Below are positions 1 through 9,061 of a DNA stretch of 64,000 nucleotides, piece by piece. The notes under the pieces are model-generated. The model was not told the origin of the DNA. It saw only the letters and a program-made list of their open reading frames with translations, and did no database searches. The stretch lies in the NCBI GenBank assembly GCA_937129145.1, contig CAKZMU010000031.1, positions 62,001 through 126,000 on the forward strand, written 5' to 3'. How positions within the stretch are numbered: position 1 is the stretch's first letter; each line of letters starts with the position of its first letter. Both the position numbers and the translations under genes were made by a program. Origin of the DNA: an uncultured Lacinutrix sp. (GTDB taxonomy: Bacteria > Bacteroidota > Bacteroidia > Flavobacteriales > Flavobacteriaceae).

Positions 1-2353
1 TAAAGCAGCATCAATTAGAACAATAAGAATTGGAAAGGCTAATGCTGAACAAAAAAGAGAAAAGTATACGCTTGTAGGGACAGTCAATAGTTTTAAGTCA
101 CAAAAACCTTTGTCTGATGTAACTGTAAAAGTGATTGGTTCTAGTAAAGGGTCAGTGACTGACAAAGATGGCGTCTTTAGTTTGGAATTACCTTTAGGAG
201 AAAGCATGATTGAAATTCAATCTCTAGGTTATGAGAAGATTGTTGGAAAAGTTTTTATTTATAGCGATGGAGAGGCTTCTTTTGATTTGCGTGAAGATTC
301 TCAATTATTAGATGAAGTAATTGTAGAAGCTGGAGTAGATAAAAATGTAAAAGAAACAGTTACAGGCTTAACCAAAATTGATGTAAGTGAAATTAAAACC
401 ATACCGCTTGTTCTTGGAGAGCGAGATATATTAAAGGTTGCTACAACTATGCCTGGTATTTCTAAGGCAGGAGAGGGCTCTACTGGTTATAATGTGAGAG
501 GAGGAAAAGAAGACCAAAATCTTATATTGTTAGATGACGCAGTAATATATAACCCTACTCACTTTTTTGGTCTTTTCTCAGCATTAAACCCATTTACCAT
601 TGGAGAAGTTAATATATACAAGGGTAATATTCCAGCCGAATATGGAGGTAGATTATCATCAGTATTTGATTTAAAAACAAAAAAGCCAAATAAAACTAAA
701 TTTTCAGGAGAGGCATCTATTGGTCCAGTTACAAGTAATGTTTCATTAGAAATCCCTATCATAAAAGAAAAGTCCTCGCTATTAATTGGAGGGAGAGGAG
801 CCTATTCTAACTGGGTTTTAAAAGCATTGGATGATAAAAAAATAAGTAAGAGTAGTGCTTCCTTTTACGATTTTATCGCTAAATATGACCATGAAATTAA
901 CGAGAATAATAATTTAAGTGTTACTGGCTACCTTAGTAATGACGATTTCAGTATTTCTTCTGATTCCCTTTTTAGCTATAAAAACAAACTAGTATCTCTC
1001 AAGTGGAAAAGTATAATAAATGATAAAAACACAGGGAGTTTACAATTAAAAAGTAGTAGTTATTTGTTTGATATTCTGTACGATGGTGAAGCCGTTAACG
1101 ATTTTAAATTGGGTTACGATTTAAATGAAACGGAGTTGAAATTAAAAGTAAATTATTTGATTGATGATGATTTAGAACTCGATTATGGACTAACAGGAAA
1201 GTTATATAATATTAATCCAGGTAATATTGAACCTTTTGGGTCTAAATCAATTATATCTAATATAAAACTGCCAAAAGAAAGAGCCTTAGAAACTGCTGCT
1301 TTTATTTCAGGAAAATATGATGTAAACGAAGACTTAGCTTTTAATGCAGGAATTAGGTATGTTAATTACTCTTTTTTAGGTGAAATTTCGCAACGCACAT
1401 ACGTAGATGGAGCACCTAAATCTACTGGAACAATTAATGAAACTTTGTTTTATGATAAAAATGAGGTTGTAAAATCCTATGGAGGGCCTGAAGCAAGAGT
1501 TTCTGCACGATATTTTATTGCACCTAGTGTATCTATAAAAGCTAGCTATAATAATATGTACCAATTTATTCATACATTATCTAATAACACAACAGCTTCT
1601 CCTATAGATACTTGGAAATTATCCGATTTAAATATTAAGCCTCAAAAATCGCAACAATACTCATTTGGAGTTTTTGCAAATTTTAATGATAATCTTTATG
1701 AAGTTAGTCTTGAAGGGTATTATAAAAAAATGAATAATGTATTAGACTATAAGGTTGGTGCAGATTTATTATTAAATGAAACTCTTGAAACTGAAGTTTT
1801 GCAAGGAAAAGGAAAAGCATACGGCTTAGAGTTTTTTCTTAAAAAAAGTAAAGGAAAATTAAATGGTTGGTTGTCTTATACTTACTCAAAATCTTTACTA
1901 AAACTAGATAGCCCTTTTCCTGAAGAGGTTGTTAATAAGGGAGAATATTTTCCTGCAAATTTCGATAAGCCTCATGACTTAAGCCTTATATCTAATTACA
2001 AATTCACTAAGCGTTTTAGTGGTTCTATGAATTTTGTTTATCAAACAGGACGACCAGTAACTTACCCTGTTGGTAGTTATTATCAAGGAGGACAAGAAAT
2101 TGTGGTTTATAGTGACCGTAACAAATTTAGAATACCAGATTATTATAGATTGGATTTAAGCTTTAATGTGGAAGGCAACCATAAAATAGAAAAATTAGCA
2201 CATAGTTTCTGGAATATCTCAGTATATAATGTTTTAGGAAGAAACAATCCGTATTCTGTATTTTTTGTAAATGAAGATGGAGAAATTAAAGCAAAGCAAA
2301 GCTCAATTTTTTCAATACCAATTCCTACAATAACTTATAACTTAAAATTTTAA
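1..2353 (+). CDS. TonB-dependent receptor (5' end outside window)
   Basis: Outer-membrane TonB-dependent receptor, expected to import a ligand using TonB energy. The reading frame is open from base 2, so the true start lies left of the window; the first in-frame start-like codon (TTG at 110) falls inside a domain and is not the start. Seen in order: a carboxypeptidase-like regulatory (beta-sandwich) domain with the TDKDGVFSLELPLG pattern, a plug domain with YNVRGGKEDQNLILLDD, and a long beta-barrel ending in a C-terminal phenylalanine (NLKF), typical of outer-membrane barrels. It is followed 10 bp later by two DUF4249 lipoproteins, a pairing common in Bacteroidota that suggests a receptor plus surface lipoproteins. 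The substrate cannot be told from sequence. Confidence 0.9.
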   Translation, partial: KAASIRTIRIGKANAEQKREKYTLVGTVNSFKSQKPLSDVTVKVIGSSKGSVTDKDGVFSLELPLGESMIEIQSLGYEKIVGKVFIYSDGEASFDLREDSQLLDEVIVEAGVDKNVKETVTGLTKIDVSEIKTIPLVLGERDILKVATTMPGISKAGEGSTGYNVRGGKEDQNLILLDDAVIYNPTHFFGLFSALNPFTIGEVNIYKGNIPAEYGGRLSSVFDLKTKKPNKTKFSGEASIGPVTSNVSLEIPIIKEKSSLLIGGRGAYSNWVLKALDDKKISKSSASFYDFIAKYDHEINENNNLSVTGYLSNDDFSISSDSLFSYKNKLVSLKWKSIINDKNTGSLQLKSSSYLFDILYDGEAVNDFKLGYDLNETELKLKVNYLIDDDLELDYGLTGKLYNINPGNIEPFGSKSIISNIKLPKERALETAAFISGKYDVNEDLAFNAGIRYVNYSFLGEISQRTYVDGAPKSTGTINETLFYDKNEVVKSYGGPEARVSARYFIAPSVSIKASYNNMYQFIHTLSNNTTASPIDTWKLSDLNIKPQKSQQYSFGVFANFNDNLYEVSLEGYYKKMNNVLDYKVGADLLLNETLETEVLQGKGKAYGLEFFLKKSKGKLNGWLSYTYSKSLLKLDSPFPEEVVNKGEYFPANFDKPHDLSLISNYKFTKRFSGSMNFVYQTGRPVTYPVGSYYQGGQEIVVYSDRNKFRIPDYYRLDLSFNVEGNHKIEKLAHSFWNISVYNVLGRNNPYSVFFVNEDGEIKAKQSSIFSIPIPTITYNLKF

Positions 2354-2363
2354 TTTAGATTTT

Positions 2364-3572
2364 ATGAAATTAAAAAAACACAACCATATAGAATTAATTG
2401 CTTTAGCAATGCTTCTACTATGTTTTAATAGTTGTGTTGAGTCTTTTGAATATGAATCTAAAGATTTCGAAAAACTAATAATTATTAATGCAGTAATTAC
2501 AGATGAAGTAAAGCAACAAGAAGTACACATAACTAATACAACACCAATTGATGAGCATTATGTTTCTCCTGAAACTAATGCTACAGTAATTGTAAAAGAT
2601 GATTCTCAGAATCAATACACTTTTACAGAAATTGAACCTGGAAAATATATGTCACAGAGTTCATTTGGGGCTTTAGAGGGAAATAAATATTCATTGCATG
2701 TACAGACAAGTAATGGGCGTAAATATTATTCTAAACAAGTTAGTTTAATTTCAAATAAAAAACCAGTAAGTATTATTCCAAAGCGAATAGTTAATGACGA
2801 TGGGATTATTGGTGTAGATTTATTAGCAAATAGTTATGACGAAACAAATAACTCTAAATATTATAAATACGAATATGAAGAGAGTTACAAAATAATTGCT
2901 CCTCTGTGGGTTTTACAAGACCTTGTCCCTAATCCAAATACACCTTCAGGAGTCACATATCATCTCTATGCAAAAGAAACAGAACAGGAAACATGCTATA
3001 GCACTGTTAATTCTAATGCTATTATACAAACAAATACTATTAATTTAACGGAAGATAGAGTTGAGGATTTTAGCGTAAGGTTTATTCCTATAACCGATAT
3101 GATGATAGCGCATAGATATAGTATCCTAGTTAAACAATATGTACAATCTAGAGATGCCTATGCCTATTATGAAAAAATAAAGGAAAGTATTGAAGTTCCT
3201 GGCAATCTATTTTCGCAAGCACAAGCAGGATTTGTACAAGGAAATATGCTTTCTGAGACAAATATTAATGAAAATGTAATTGGGTTTTTTGAAGTTTCTA
3301 CAGTAGTTTCAGATAGGATTTTCTTTAACTTCGAAGACGTGTTTGAAAATGATACACCTCCTAAATATGACTGCCCAAAAATTGCCCCATTAATATTCGA
3401 AGGTATTGGCGATTATCCTTTAGTAAGTTTTTTAACCAGTGGTTTTAAATTTTTAAGTTTAAATGATGAGAACCCTGGAGATGATGAAGGTCCTTTTATA
3501 CTTGTTCCACCAGCTTGTGGAGATTGTACAGTATTAGGTAATGCAGAAGTGCCAAATTTTTGGATAGAATAA
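2364..3572 (+). CDS. DUF4249 family lipoprotein, copy A
   Basis: Predicted outer-membrane lipoprotein of the DUF4249 family, 402 residues. The N-terminus is a lipoprotein signal with lipobox FNSC near residue 26. The next ~120 residues form a beta-rich domain (VTDEVKQQEV to VQTSNGRKYY). The C-terminus is short and cysteine-bearing (CGDC, ending VPNFWIE). It starts 10 bp after the receptor stop, so the two are surely cotranscribed. The next gene is a tandem paralogue. DUF4249 genes are habitually paired with TonB-dependent receptors; a role as accessory ligand-binding lipoprotein is inference. Confidence 0.85.
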   Translation: MKLKKHNHIELIALAMLLLCFNSCVESFEYESKDFEKLIIINAVITDEVKQQEVHITNTTPIDEHYVSPETNATVIVKDDSQNQYTFTEIEPGKYMSQSSFGALEGNKYSLHVQTSNGRKYYSKQVSLISNKKPVSIIPKRIVNDDGIIGVDLLANSYDETNNSKYYKYEYEESYKIIAPLWVLQDLVPNPNTPSGVTYHLYAKETEQETCYSTVNSNAIIQTNTINLTEDRVEDFSVRFIPITDMMIAHRYSILVKQYVQSRDAYAYYEKIKESIEVPGNLFSQAQAGFVQGNMLSETNINENVIGFFEVSTVVSDRIFFNFEDVFENDTPPKYDCPKIAPLIFEGIGDYPLVSFLTSGFKFLSLNDENPGDDEGPFILVPPACGDCTVLGNAEVPNFWIE

Positions 3573-3579
3573 TAATTTT

Positions 3580-4794
3580 ATGAAATTGAATGAATACAAT
3601 TATACTGGATTAATTATTTTAACAATATCTCTATTGTTTATAAATAGTTGTGTAGAGCCTTTTGAATATGAATCTGAAGATTTCGAAAAGCTTATTATTA
3701 TTAATGCAGTAATTACAGATGAAGTGAAGCAACAAGAAGTATATATAACTAATACCACACCAATTGATGAGCATTATGTTTCTCCTGAAACTAATGCTAC
3801 AGTAATTGTAAAAGACGATTCTCAAAATGAGTATACTTTCACAGAGGTTGAACCTGGAAAGTATATGTCACAGAGTTCATTTGGGGCTTTAGAGGGAAAT
3901 AAATATTCATTGCATGTACAGACAAGTAATGGGCGTAAATACTTTTCTAAAGAAGTTAGCTTAGTTTCTGGAAAAAAGCCAGTAGATATTAACCCAATAC
4001 GTAGAGTAAATGACGAAGGCGTTATTGGAGTAGATATATTAGTTAATAGTTATGACGAAGCCAATACCTCCAAATATTATAGATACGAATATGAAGAGAC
4101 TTATAAAATTATTGCACAAAACTGGAGTCCATACGATATTGTTTCAAGTGGGCTAGGGTGTGGAGAGCCTTTTACATTCGTGGTAAAACAAACAGAACAA
4201 CAAACTTGTTATAACACACTCTATTCAAAAGAAATAATACAAACAAATACCATTAATTTAATTGAGGATAGAGTTGGTGATTTTAGTGTAAGGTTTGTAC
4301 CCATGACTAATCCAATTATTAAACACAGATATAGCATTTTAGTAAAGCAATATGTGCAATCTAGAGATGCCTATGCTTATTATGAAAAAATCAACGAGTC
4401 TATCAAACAAGGAAATGTATTTTCTCAGGTACAAACTGGTTTTGTACATGGAAATATGTTTTCGGAGAGCAACCCCAATGAAAATGTAATTGGTTATTTC
4501 GAAGCGTCTTCAGTAGTATCAAATAGAGTGTTTTTTAACTTTGAGGATGTTTTTCCAGATGAAGATGAGCCAGATGAAGAGTGTAATATATTTGCTCCTC
4601 CAATATTGGAAGTAGACACTCGCGGAAATATATCATGTGTATTGACATACTATATAGAAGAGTTAAATTTTAAGTTTGTTTATGAGAACTTAACTCCCCA
4701 ACCAGGTGAAGGGCCTTATTTTATGACAATACCAAGGTGTGGAGATTGTAGAGAATTAGGTAATGCCGAAGTGCCAAATTTTTGGATAGAATAA
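3580..4794 (+). CDS. DUF4249 family lipoprotein, copy B (tandem paralogue)
   Basis: Second DUF4249 lipoprotein, 404 residues, lipobox INSC, 7 bp after copy A. The N-terminal third is almost identical to copy A in protein and, over long runs, in DNA (compare 2653-2725 with 3871-3943). The region after residue ~170 and the acidic stretch near residues 320-360 have diverged strongly. Both end with the same VPNFWIE tail. This looks like a recent tandem duplication with a conserved anchor or interaction part and a changing ligand-facing part (inference). Same operon as the upstream receptor. Confidence 0.85.
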   Translation: MKLNEYNYTGLIILTISLLFINSCVEPFEYESEDFEKLIIINAVITDEVKQQEVYITNTTPIDEHYVSPETNATVIVKDDSQNEYTFTEVEPGKYMSQSSFGALEGNKYSLHVQTSNGRKYFSKEVSLVSGKKPVDINPIRRVNDEGVIGVDILVNSYDEANTSKYYRYEYEETYKIIAQNWSPYDIVSSGLGCGEPFTFVVKQTEQQTCYNTLYSKEIIQTNTINLIEDRVGDFSVRFVPMTNPIIKHRYSILVKQYVQSRDAYAYYEKINESIKQGNVFSQVQTGFVHGNMFSESNPNENVIGYFEASSVVSNRVFFNFEDVFPDEDEPDEECNIFAPPILEVDTRGNISCVLTYYIEELNFKFVYENLTPQPGEGPYFMTIPRCGDCRELGNAEVPNFWIE

Positions 4795-4803
4795 ATATAG
4801 AAT

Positions 4804-6546
4804 ATGAATTTAAAGAAGTTATTTTTAATTATTGGTTTTCTGTTTTTTGCCTATGGTGTTAATGGGCAAACAAATAAGATGCCTCAAGAAAATGTAGCCT
4901 TTCCAACTGAAAGTGTTTTTATACATTATAACTCTGCATTGCTGTTTTCTGGTGAAACCCTGTATTATAAAATTTACTGTATTAATAATCTTTCAAACAA
5001 GCTTTCTAATATTAGTAAAGTAGCTTATGTTGAGTTGGTTGGTGAAGATGCTAAGCCATTTTTTAAGCATAAAATAAAGATTGAAAACGGTCAAGGTTCA
5101 GGAGATTTTTTATTACCAAGTAGTGTTGTTTCTGGTAATTATAAATTGATTGGATATACGCTTTGGATGAACAACAACACAGTTAATAAGTTTTTTCAAA
5201 CAGATATAAAAATTGTAAATCCCTATTTAGCAATAAACAAAAATGTGCTAAAAACCGACTCTATTGTTAACAGAAAAAGCAACAGCAAAATTAACCCACC
5301 AATTCCTGAACAAGATTATCAATTAAAAATAGATAAAGACATTTTCAAGACAAGAAGCAAAGTTCAATTAAGTATTGTTTCAAGTAAAGAAAAGTTAAGT
5401 AATGCTTCAATATCTGTTTACAAAGTGAATGAAATAAAAGCAGAGTCACCATTATCAAGCATTATTTTTTTTGATAATCATTTAAATAAAACTTTAGAAA
5501 AAACTATTCCTCAAAATAATATTATTCAATTGCCAGAAATAAGGGGAGAGCTGTTAAAAGGAGTTCTAGAAAGTGAAATTCATGATGTTTCAAATAAAAA
5601 CATAGCATTTTCAATACCAGACGGAGGACTTTTAAACATAGTTAAGACTAACGAAAAAGGAGAATTTAATTTTAGTGTTAAAGCAAATTATTACGATAAT
5701 ATAGCGTATGCTCAAATTTTAGATGATAATCCAAATGATTATAAATTAAAGATTAACTCATTATTTGAAATGGATTATAGTATGTTGGATTATGATGAAT
5801 TTGAGATTAATACGAATGATGAACAAAAAATTTTAAAAAGAAGCATTCTAAACCAAATTGATAATGCTTATTTGTTCACAAAATCAGATTCGTTAATAAT
5901 TAAAGAAAGCAACCTTCCATTTGATGATGACTATGATTTGATTTATGATTTAGATGATTATAATAGATTCTCAGATATGAGAGAAACTTTTATTGAAATT
6001 ATAAACCAAGCTCAAATTAATACAGTTTCAAAAGATAATTTTCAATTTGCAGTATTAAATCCTTTAGGAACATTCGATAGGAGCTTACCTCCACTATTAG
6101 TTATTGATGGAATAATAATAAAAGACCCTAATTTGTTAGTTAATTATAATGCCAAAAAAATTAAGTATATAAAGATAGTAAAGGATAAGTATTTTCTTGG
6201 GACTAGCGTTTTTAACGGCGTAATCTCATTCCAAACTATTAATAATGATTTCTATAAAAGCATTAATGATTCTACTGCAAGAAAACTTGAACTTTACAGT
6301 TTTGAAGACATTAAGCATTATAAAAATGCATCATACCAAGGAAATTTATTAAACGAAAAAACGAGGATTCCTGATTATAGAAGACAACTTTATTGGAATC
6401 CAAATATTGAATTAAGTAAAAAAACAAATAGTTTTACTTTTTATACATCCGATAATACTGGCAAATTTGAAATTAGGGTAGAAGGATTTACAGAACAAGG
6501 AGAACCAGTTACTTTATCTTCCATTTTTACAGTCGTAGAAGAATAA
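4804..6546 (+). CDS. Secreted protein with macroglobulin-like and plug-like domains, no barrel
   Basis: 580-residue exported protein with an N-terminal signal peptide cleaved after VNGQ. Residues ~30-130 (YNSALLFSGETLYYKIYCI and following) resemble the MG2-type beta domain found in Bacteroidota surface proteins. A later segment, PPLLVIDGIIIKDPNLL followed by IKYIKIVKDKYFLGTSVFNG and VISFQTINN, resembles the plug of a TonB-dependent receptor. No transmembrane barrel follows. It is the last gene of the receptor/DUF4249 cluster, starting 9 bp after copy B. Possible partner of the receptor in the outer membrane; function unknown. The domain assignments are by eye and moderate in certainty. Confidence 0.65.
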   Translation: MNLKKLFLIIGFLFFAYGVNGQTNKMPQENVAFPTESVFIHYNSALLFSGETLYYKIYCINNLSNKLSNISKVAYVELVGEDAKPFFKHKIKIENGQGSGDFLLPSSVVSGNYKLIGYTLWMNNNTVNKFFQTDIKIVNPYLAINKNVLKTDSIVNRKSNSKINPPIPEQDYQLKIDKDIFKTRSKVQLSIVSSKEKLSNASISVYKVNEIKAESPLSSIIFFDNHLNKTLEKTIPQNNIIQLPEIRGELLKGVLESEIHDVSNKNIAFSIPDGGLLNIVKTNEKGEFNFSVKANYYDNIAYAQILDDNPNDYKLKINSLFEMDYSMLDYDEFEINTNDEQKILKRSILNQIDNAYLFTKSDSLIIKESNLPFDDDYDLIYDLDDYNRFSDMRETFIEIINQAQINTVSKDNFQFAVLNPLGTFDRSLPPLLVIDGIIIKDPNLLVNYNAKKIKYIKIVKDKYFLGTSVFNGVISFQTINNDFYKSINDSTARKLELYSFEDIKHYKNASYQGNLLNEKTRIPDYRRQLYWNPNIELSKKTNSFTFYTSDNTGKFEIRVEGFTEQGEPVTLSSIFTVVEE

Positions 6547-6596
6547 TTACTTTTTATTTTTTGTGCTAAACAACAAAAATCAGCAAGCAATATGTA

Positions 6597-6626
6597 TTGC
6601 CATTAATAGATATGTTTGTACTTTTG
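6597..6626 (+). promoter_or_regulatory. Bacteroidota-type promoter of lpdA (first copy)
   Basis: TTG at 6597-6599, 19 bp spacer, then TACTTTTG at 6619-6626. This matches the Bacteroidota primary sigma consensus (TTG, about 19 bp, TAnnTTTG). It lies 34 bp before the lpdA start at 6660. Confidence 0.75.
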
Positions 6627-6659
6627 TAGTCGATTTTTAATTGATAGAAAATATACTTT

Positions 6660-8060
6660 ATGAACTCATACGATGTAGCCATTATCGGTTCTGGTCCTGG
6701 AGGTTATGTAGCAGCAATTCGTTGCGCACAACTTGGAATGAAAACTGCAATTATTGAAAAATACTCTACGCTTGGAGGCACATGCCTTAATGTTGGTTGT
6801 ATACCTAGTAAAGCCCTTTTAGACTCATCTCATCATTACGAGGATGCTGTAAAACATTTTGAAGAACATGGAATAGAGATTCCAGGAGATATCAAAGTAA
6901 ATTTGGAGAAAATGATTGCTCGTAAACAAGCAGTTGTTGACCAAACCACAGGAGGTATTGATTATTTGATGAAAAAGAATAAGATAGATGTTTATGAAGG
7001 TCTAGGAAGCTTTAAAGATGCTACGCATATCACTATTTCTGGAGATGAAACAACAGAGATTGAAGCTAAAAACACCATAATCGCAACAGGTTCAAAACCA
7101 TCAAACCTTCCTTTTATAAATATTGACAAAGAACGAATTATCACTTCAACGGAAGCTTTAAAGCTTAAAGAAATTCCAAAGCACCTTATAGTTATTGGAG
7201 GAGGCGTTATTGGTTTAGAGCTTGGTCAAGTTTATAAGCGTTTAGGAGCTGATGTTACGGTTGTAGAGTATATGGATAGAATAATCCCAACAATGGATTC
7301 TGGACTATCTAGAGAGTTAAATAAGGTGCTTAAGAAGCAGAAATTTAAAATTAATGCTTCTCATAAAGTAAAGTCTGTTGAAAGAGTAGGAGATGAAGTA
7401 ATTGTGAAAGCAGATAACAAAAAAGGTGAAGAAGTAGAGTTTAAAGGTGATTACTGTTTAGTATCGGTTGGTCGTCGTCCATATACAGACGGTTTAAATG
7501 CCGAAGCAGCAGGAGTAAAACTAAATGATAGAGGTCAAGTTGAGGTTAATGAACATTTACAAACCAGTGCTTCAAATATTTATGCGATTGGTGATGTAAT
7601 AAAAGGTGCTATGTTAGCCCATAAAGCCGAAGAAGAAGGGGTTTTTGTAGCTGAAACATTAGCAGGACAAAAACCACATATAGATTACAACTTAATTCCA
7701 GGTGTTGTTTATACTTGGCCAGAAGTTGCTGCAGTTGGTAAAACAGAAGAAGATTTAAAAGATGCTGGAGTAGATTATAAAGTTGGTCAATTTCCTATGC
7801 GTGCTTTAGGACGAAGTAGAGCAAGTATGGATTTAGATGGTTTTGTAAAAATACTAGCAGATAAAAGCACAGATGAAATCTTAGGTGTTCACATGGTAGG
7901 AGCAAGAGCAGCAGATATGATTGCCGAAGCTGTTGTAGCGATGGAGTATAGAGCATCTGCCGAAGATGTATCACGTATGTCCCACGCACACCCAACATTT
8001 ACCGAAGCTATTAAAGAAGCTGCACTAGCTGCAACTGATGATAGAGCACTTCATATTTAG
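6660..8060 (+). CDS. lpdA: Dihydrolipoyl dehydrogenase (E3), first copy
   Basis: Flavoprotein that reoxidises dihydrolipoamide to lipoamide with NAD+ in 2-oxoacid dehydrogenase and glycine cleavage complexes; cytoplasmic. 466 residues, full length. Visible: the FAD-binding loop IGSGPGGYVAA at residues 7-17, the redox-active disulfide motif GGTCLNVGCIPSK, the NAD-binding loop GGGVIGLELG, and the C-terminal HAHPTFTEAIKEA with the catalytic His-Glu pair. It stands alone between its own promoter and a strong terminator, without E1 or E2 genes. A second, clearly diverged copy lies at 42839-44215. Confidence 0.96.
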   Translation: MNSYDVAIIGSGPGGYVAAIRCAQLGMKTAIIEKYSTLGGTCLNVGCIPSKALLDSSHHYEDAVKHFEEHGIEIPGDIKVNLEKMIARKQAVVDQTTGGIDYLMKKNKIDVYEGLGSFKDATHITISGDETTEIEAKNTIIATGSKPSNLPFINIDKERIITSTEALKLKEIPKHLIVIGGGVIGLELGQVYKRLGADVTVVEYMDRIIPTMDSGLSRELNKVLKKQKFKINASHKVKSVERVGDEVIVKADNKKGEEVEFKGDYCLVSVGRRPYTDGLNAEAAGVKLNDRGQVEVNEHLQTSASNIYAIGDVIKGAMLAHKAEEEGVFVAETLAGQKPHIDYNLIPGVVYTWPEVAAVGKTEEDLKDAGVDYKVGQFPMRALGRSRASMDLDGFVKILADKSTDEILGVHMVGARAADMIAEAVVAMEYRASAEDVSRMSHAHPTFTEAIKEAALAATDDRALHI

Positions 8061-8077
8061 GTATATTTTTGAAACTT

Positions 8078-8115
8078 AAACAAGAAAGCAACCTAAAAAG
8101 GTTGCTTTCTTGTTT
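8078..8115 (+). terminator. Terminator hairpin after lpdA
   Basis: A perfect 17 bp stem (8078-8094 with 8099-8115) around an AAAA loop, containing AGAAAGCAACCT and its complement. It starts 17 bp after the lpdA stop codon. The T-rich right arm replaces a separate T run. Confidence 0.8.
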
Positions 8116-8288
8116 AAAAACTTATCTCTAATTAGTAAAGCAAAAAAATAATCATATATAAATAAATGATTTGGAGCTTTTTACAATTGAATTTCTATTT
8201 TTACTAGAATTCTTATTTAAAAGTAAATAGAATTGTGACCTATTTAAAATTATAGTGTCTTATAAAGCATAACACCCTAAGAGTAACA

Positions 8289-8873
8289 TTGAAAGCAGAG
8301 CAAGATTTTAACAAACTATCTGATGAAGAATTAGTAAAGACCATCGTGTCTTCTAATGACACGTTGTTGTTTGAAATTTTGTACGACCGTTTTGCAAGAA
8401 TGGTATATAATAAATGTAGAGGGTTTTCAAAAAGTGATGATGAAGCTGAAGATTTAACTCAAGATATATTTTTAAAGCTGTTTGTGAAGTTGCAAACGTT
8501 TAAAGGAAAGGCGAAGTTTTCAACGTGGCTATATGCGTTTACATATAATCATTGTGTGAATTATGTAAACAGAAATACAGCAAAGAAAATAGAAAAGCAA
8601 TCGGTTGATGCTACACATATTGAGGATTCAGGATATAGTATTGAAGATAACGATAACGACATAAATCAACTAAAAGTTGAAAAATTGAAGGAAGCATTAG
8701 AATTAATTTCTCCCGAAGAGAAAATGATTCTATTGCTAAAATATCAAGATAGATTAAGTATTAAAGAACTTACAGATATTTTAGATATTGGTGAAAGCGC
8801 AGTAAAAATGCGTATTAAAAGAGCGAAAGAGAAACTCATTAATGTATATAACGAGAATGAAAATGAGCGATAA
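8289..8873 (+). CDS. Sigma-70 family (ECF-type) RNA polymerase sigma factor
   Basis: 194-residue alternative sigma factor directing RNA polymerase to its own promoters. Region 2 is visible as LYDRFARMVYNKCRG through DEAEDLTQDIFLKLF and FSTWLYAFTYNHC. Region 4 is visible as LISPEEKMILLLKYQ and LSIKELTDILDIGESAVKMR, a helix-turn-helix for the -35-like element. The start is a TTG at 8289; no closer ATG would keep region 2 whole. It overlaps the next small gene by 17 bp and is followed by a mechanosensitive channel gene, suggesting an envelope- or osmotic-stress regulon (inference). No classical anti-sigma gene is adjacent. Confidence 0.9.
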   Translation: MKAEQDFNKLSDEELVKTIVSSNDTLLFEILYDRFARMVYNKCRGFSKSDDEAEDLTQDIFLKLFVKLQTFKGKAKFSTWLYAFTYNHCVNYVNRNTAKKIEKQSVDATHIEDSGYSIEDNDNDINQLKVEKLKEALELISPEEKMILLLKYQDRLSIKELTDILDIGESAVKMRIKRAKEKLINVYNENENER

Positions 8874-9039
8874 TCCATTTGAATATATAAACACACCTTT
8901 AAAAGAAGTTCCGCAAGAACTCAAATCTAAGGTGATGAAAGACGTTGCTATTGCAAAGCTTTTAATGGAATTGGCTAGTTTATTTTCATTAAATGCAGGA
9001 AGCGTTATTGAGCGTACCATAAAAGAAAGAAAAAAATAA
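8857..9039 (+). CDS. Small protein, possible sigma-factor partner
   Basis: About 60 residues, starting MKMSDNPFEYINTPLKEVP; start chosen at ATG 8857 (ATG 8863 is also possible), overlapping the end of the sigma gene by about 17 bp. No transmembrane segment is obvious; the middle KVMKDVAIAKLLMELASLFS is amphipathic helical. Position and overlap suggest translational coupling and a possible role in controlling the sigma factor. I do not recognise a named family. Confidence 0.7.
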   Translation: MKMSDNPFEYINTPLKEVPQELKSKVMKDVAIAKLLMELASLFSLNAGSVIERTIKERKK

Positions 9040-9061
9040 TATTACCCTAACAATATTACTA

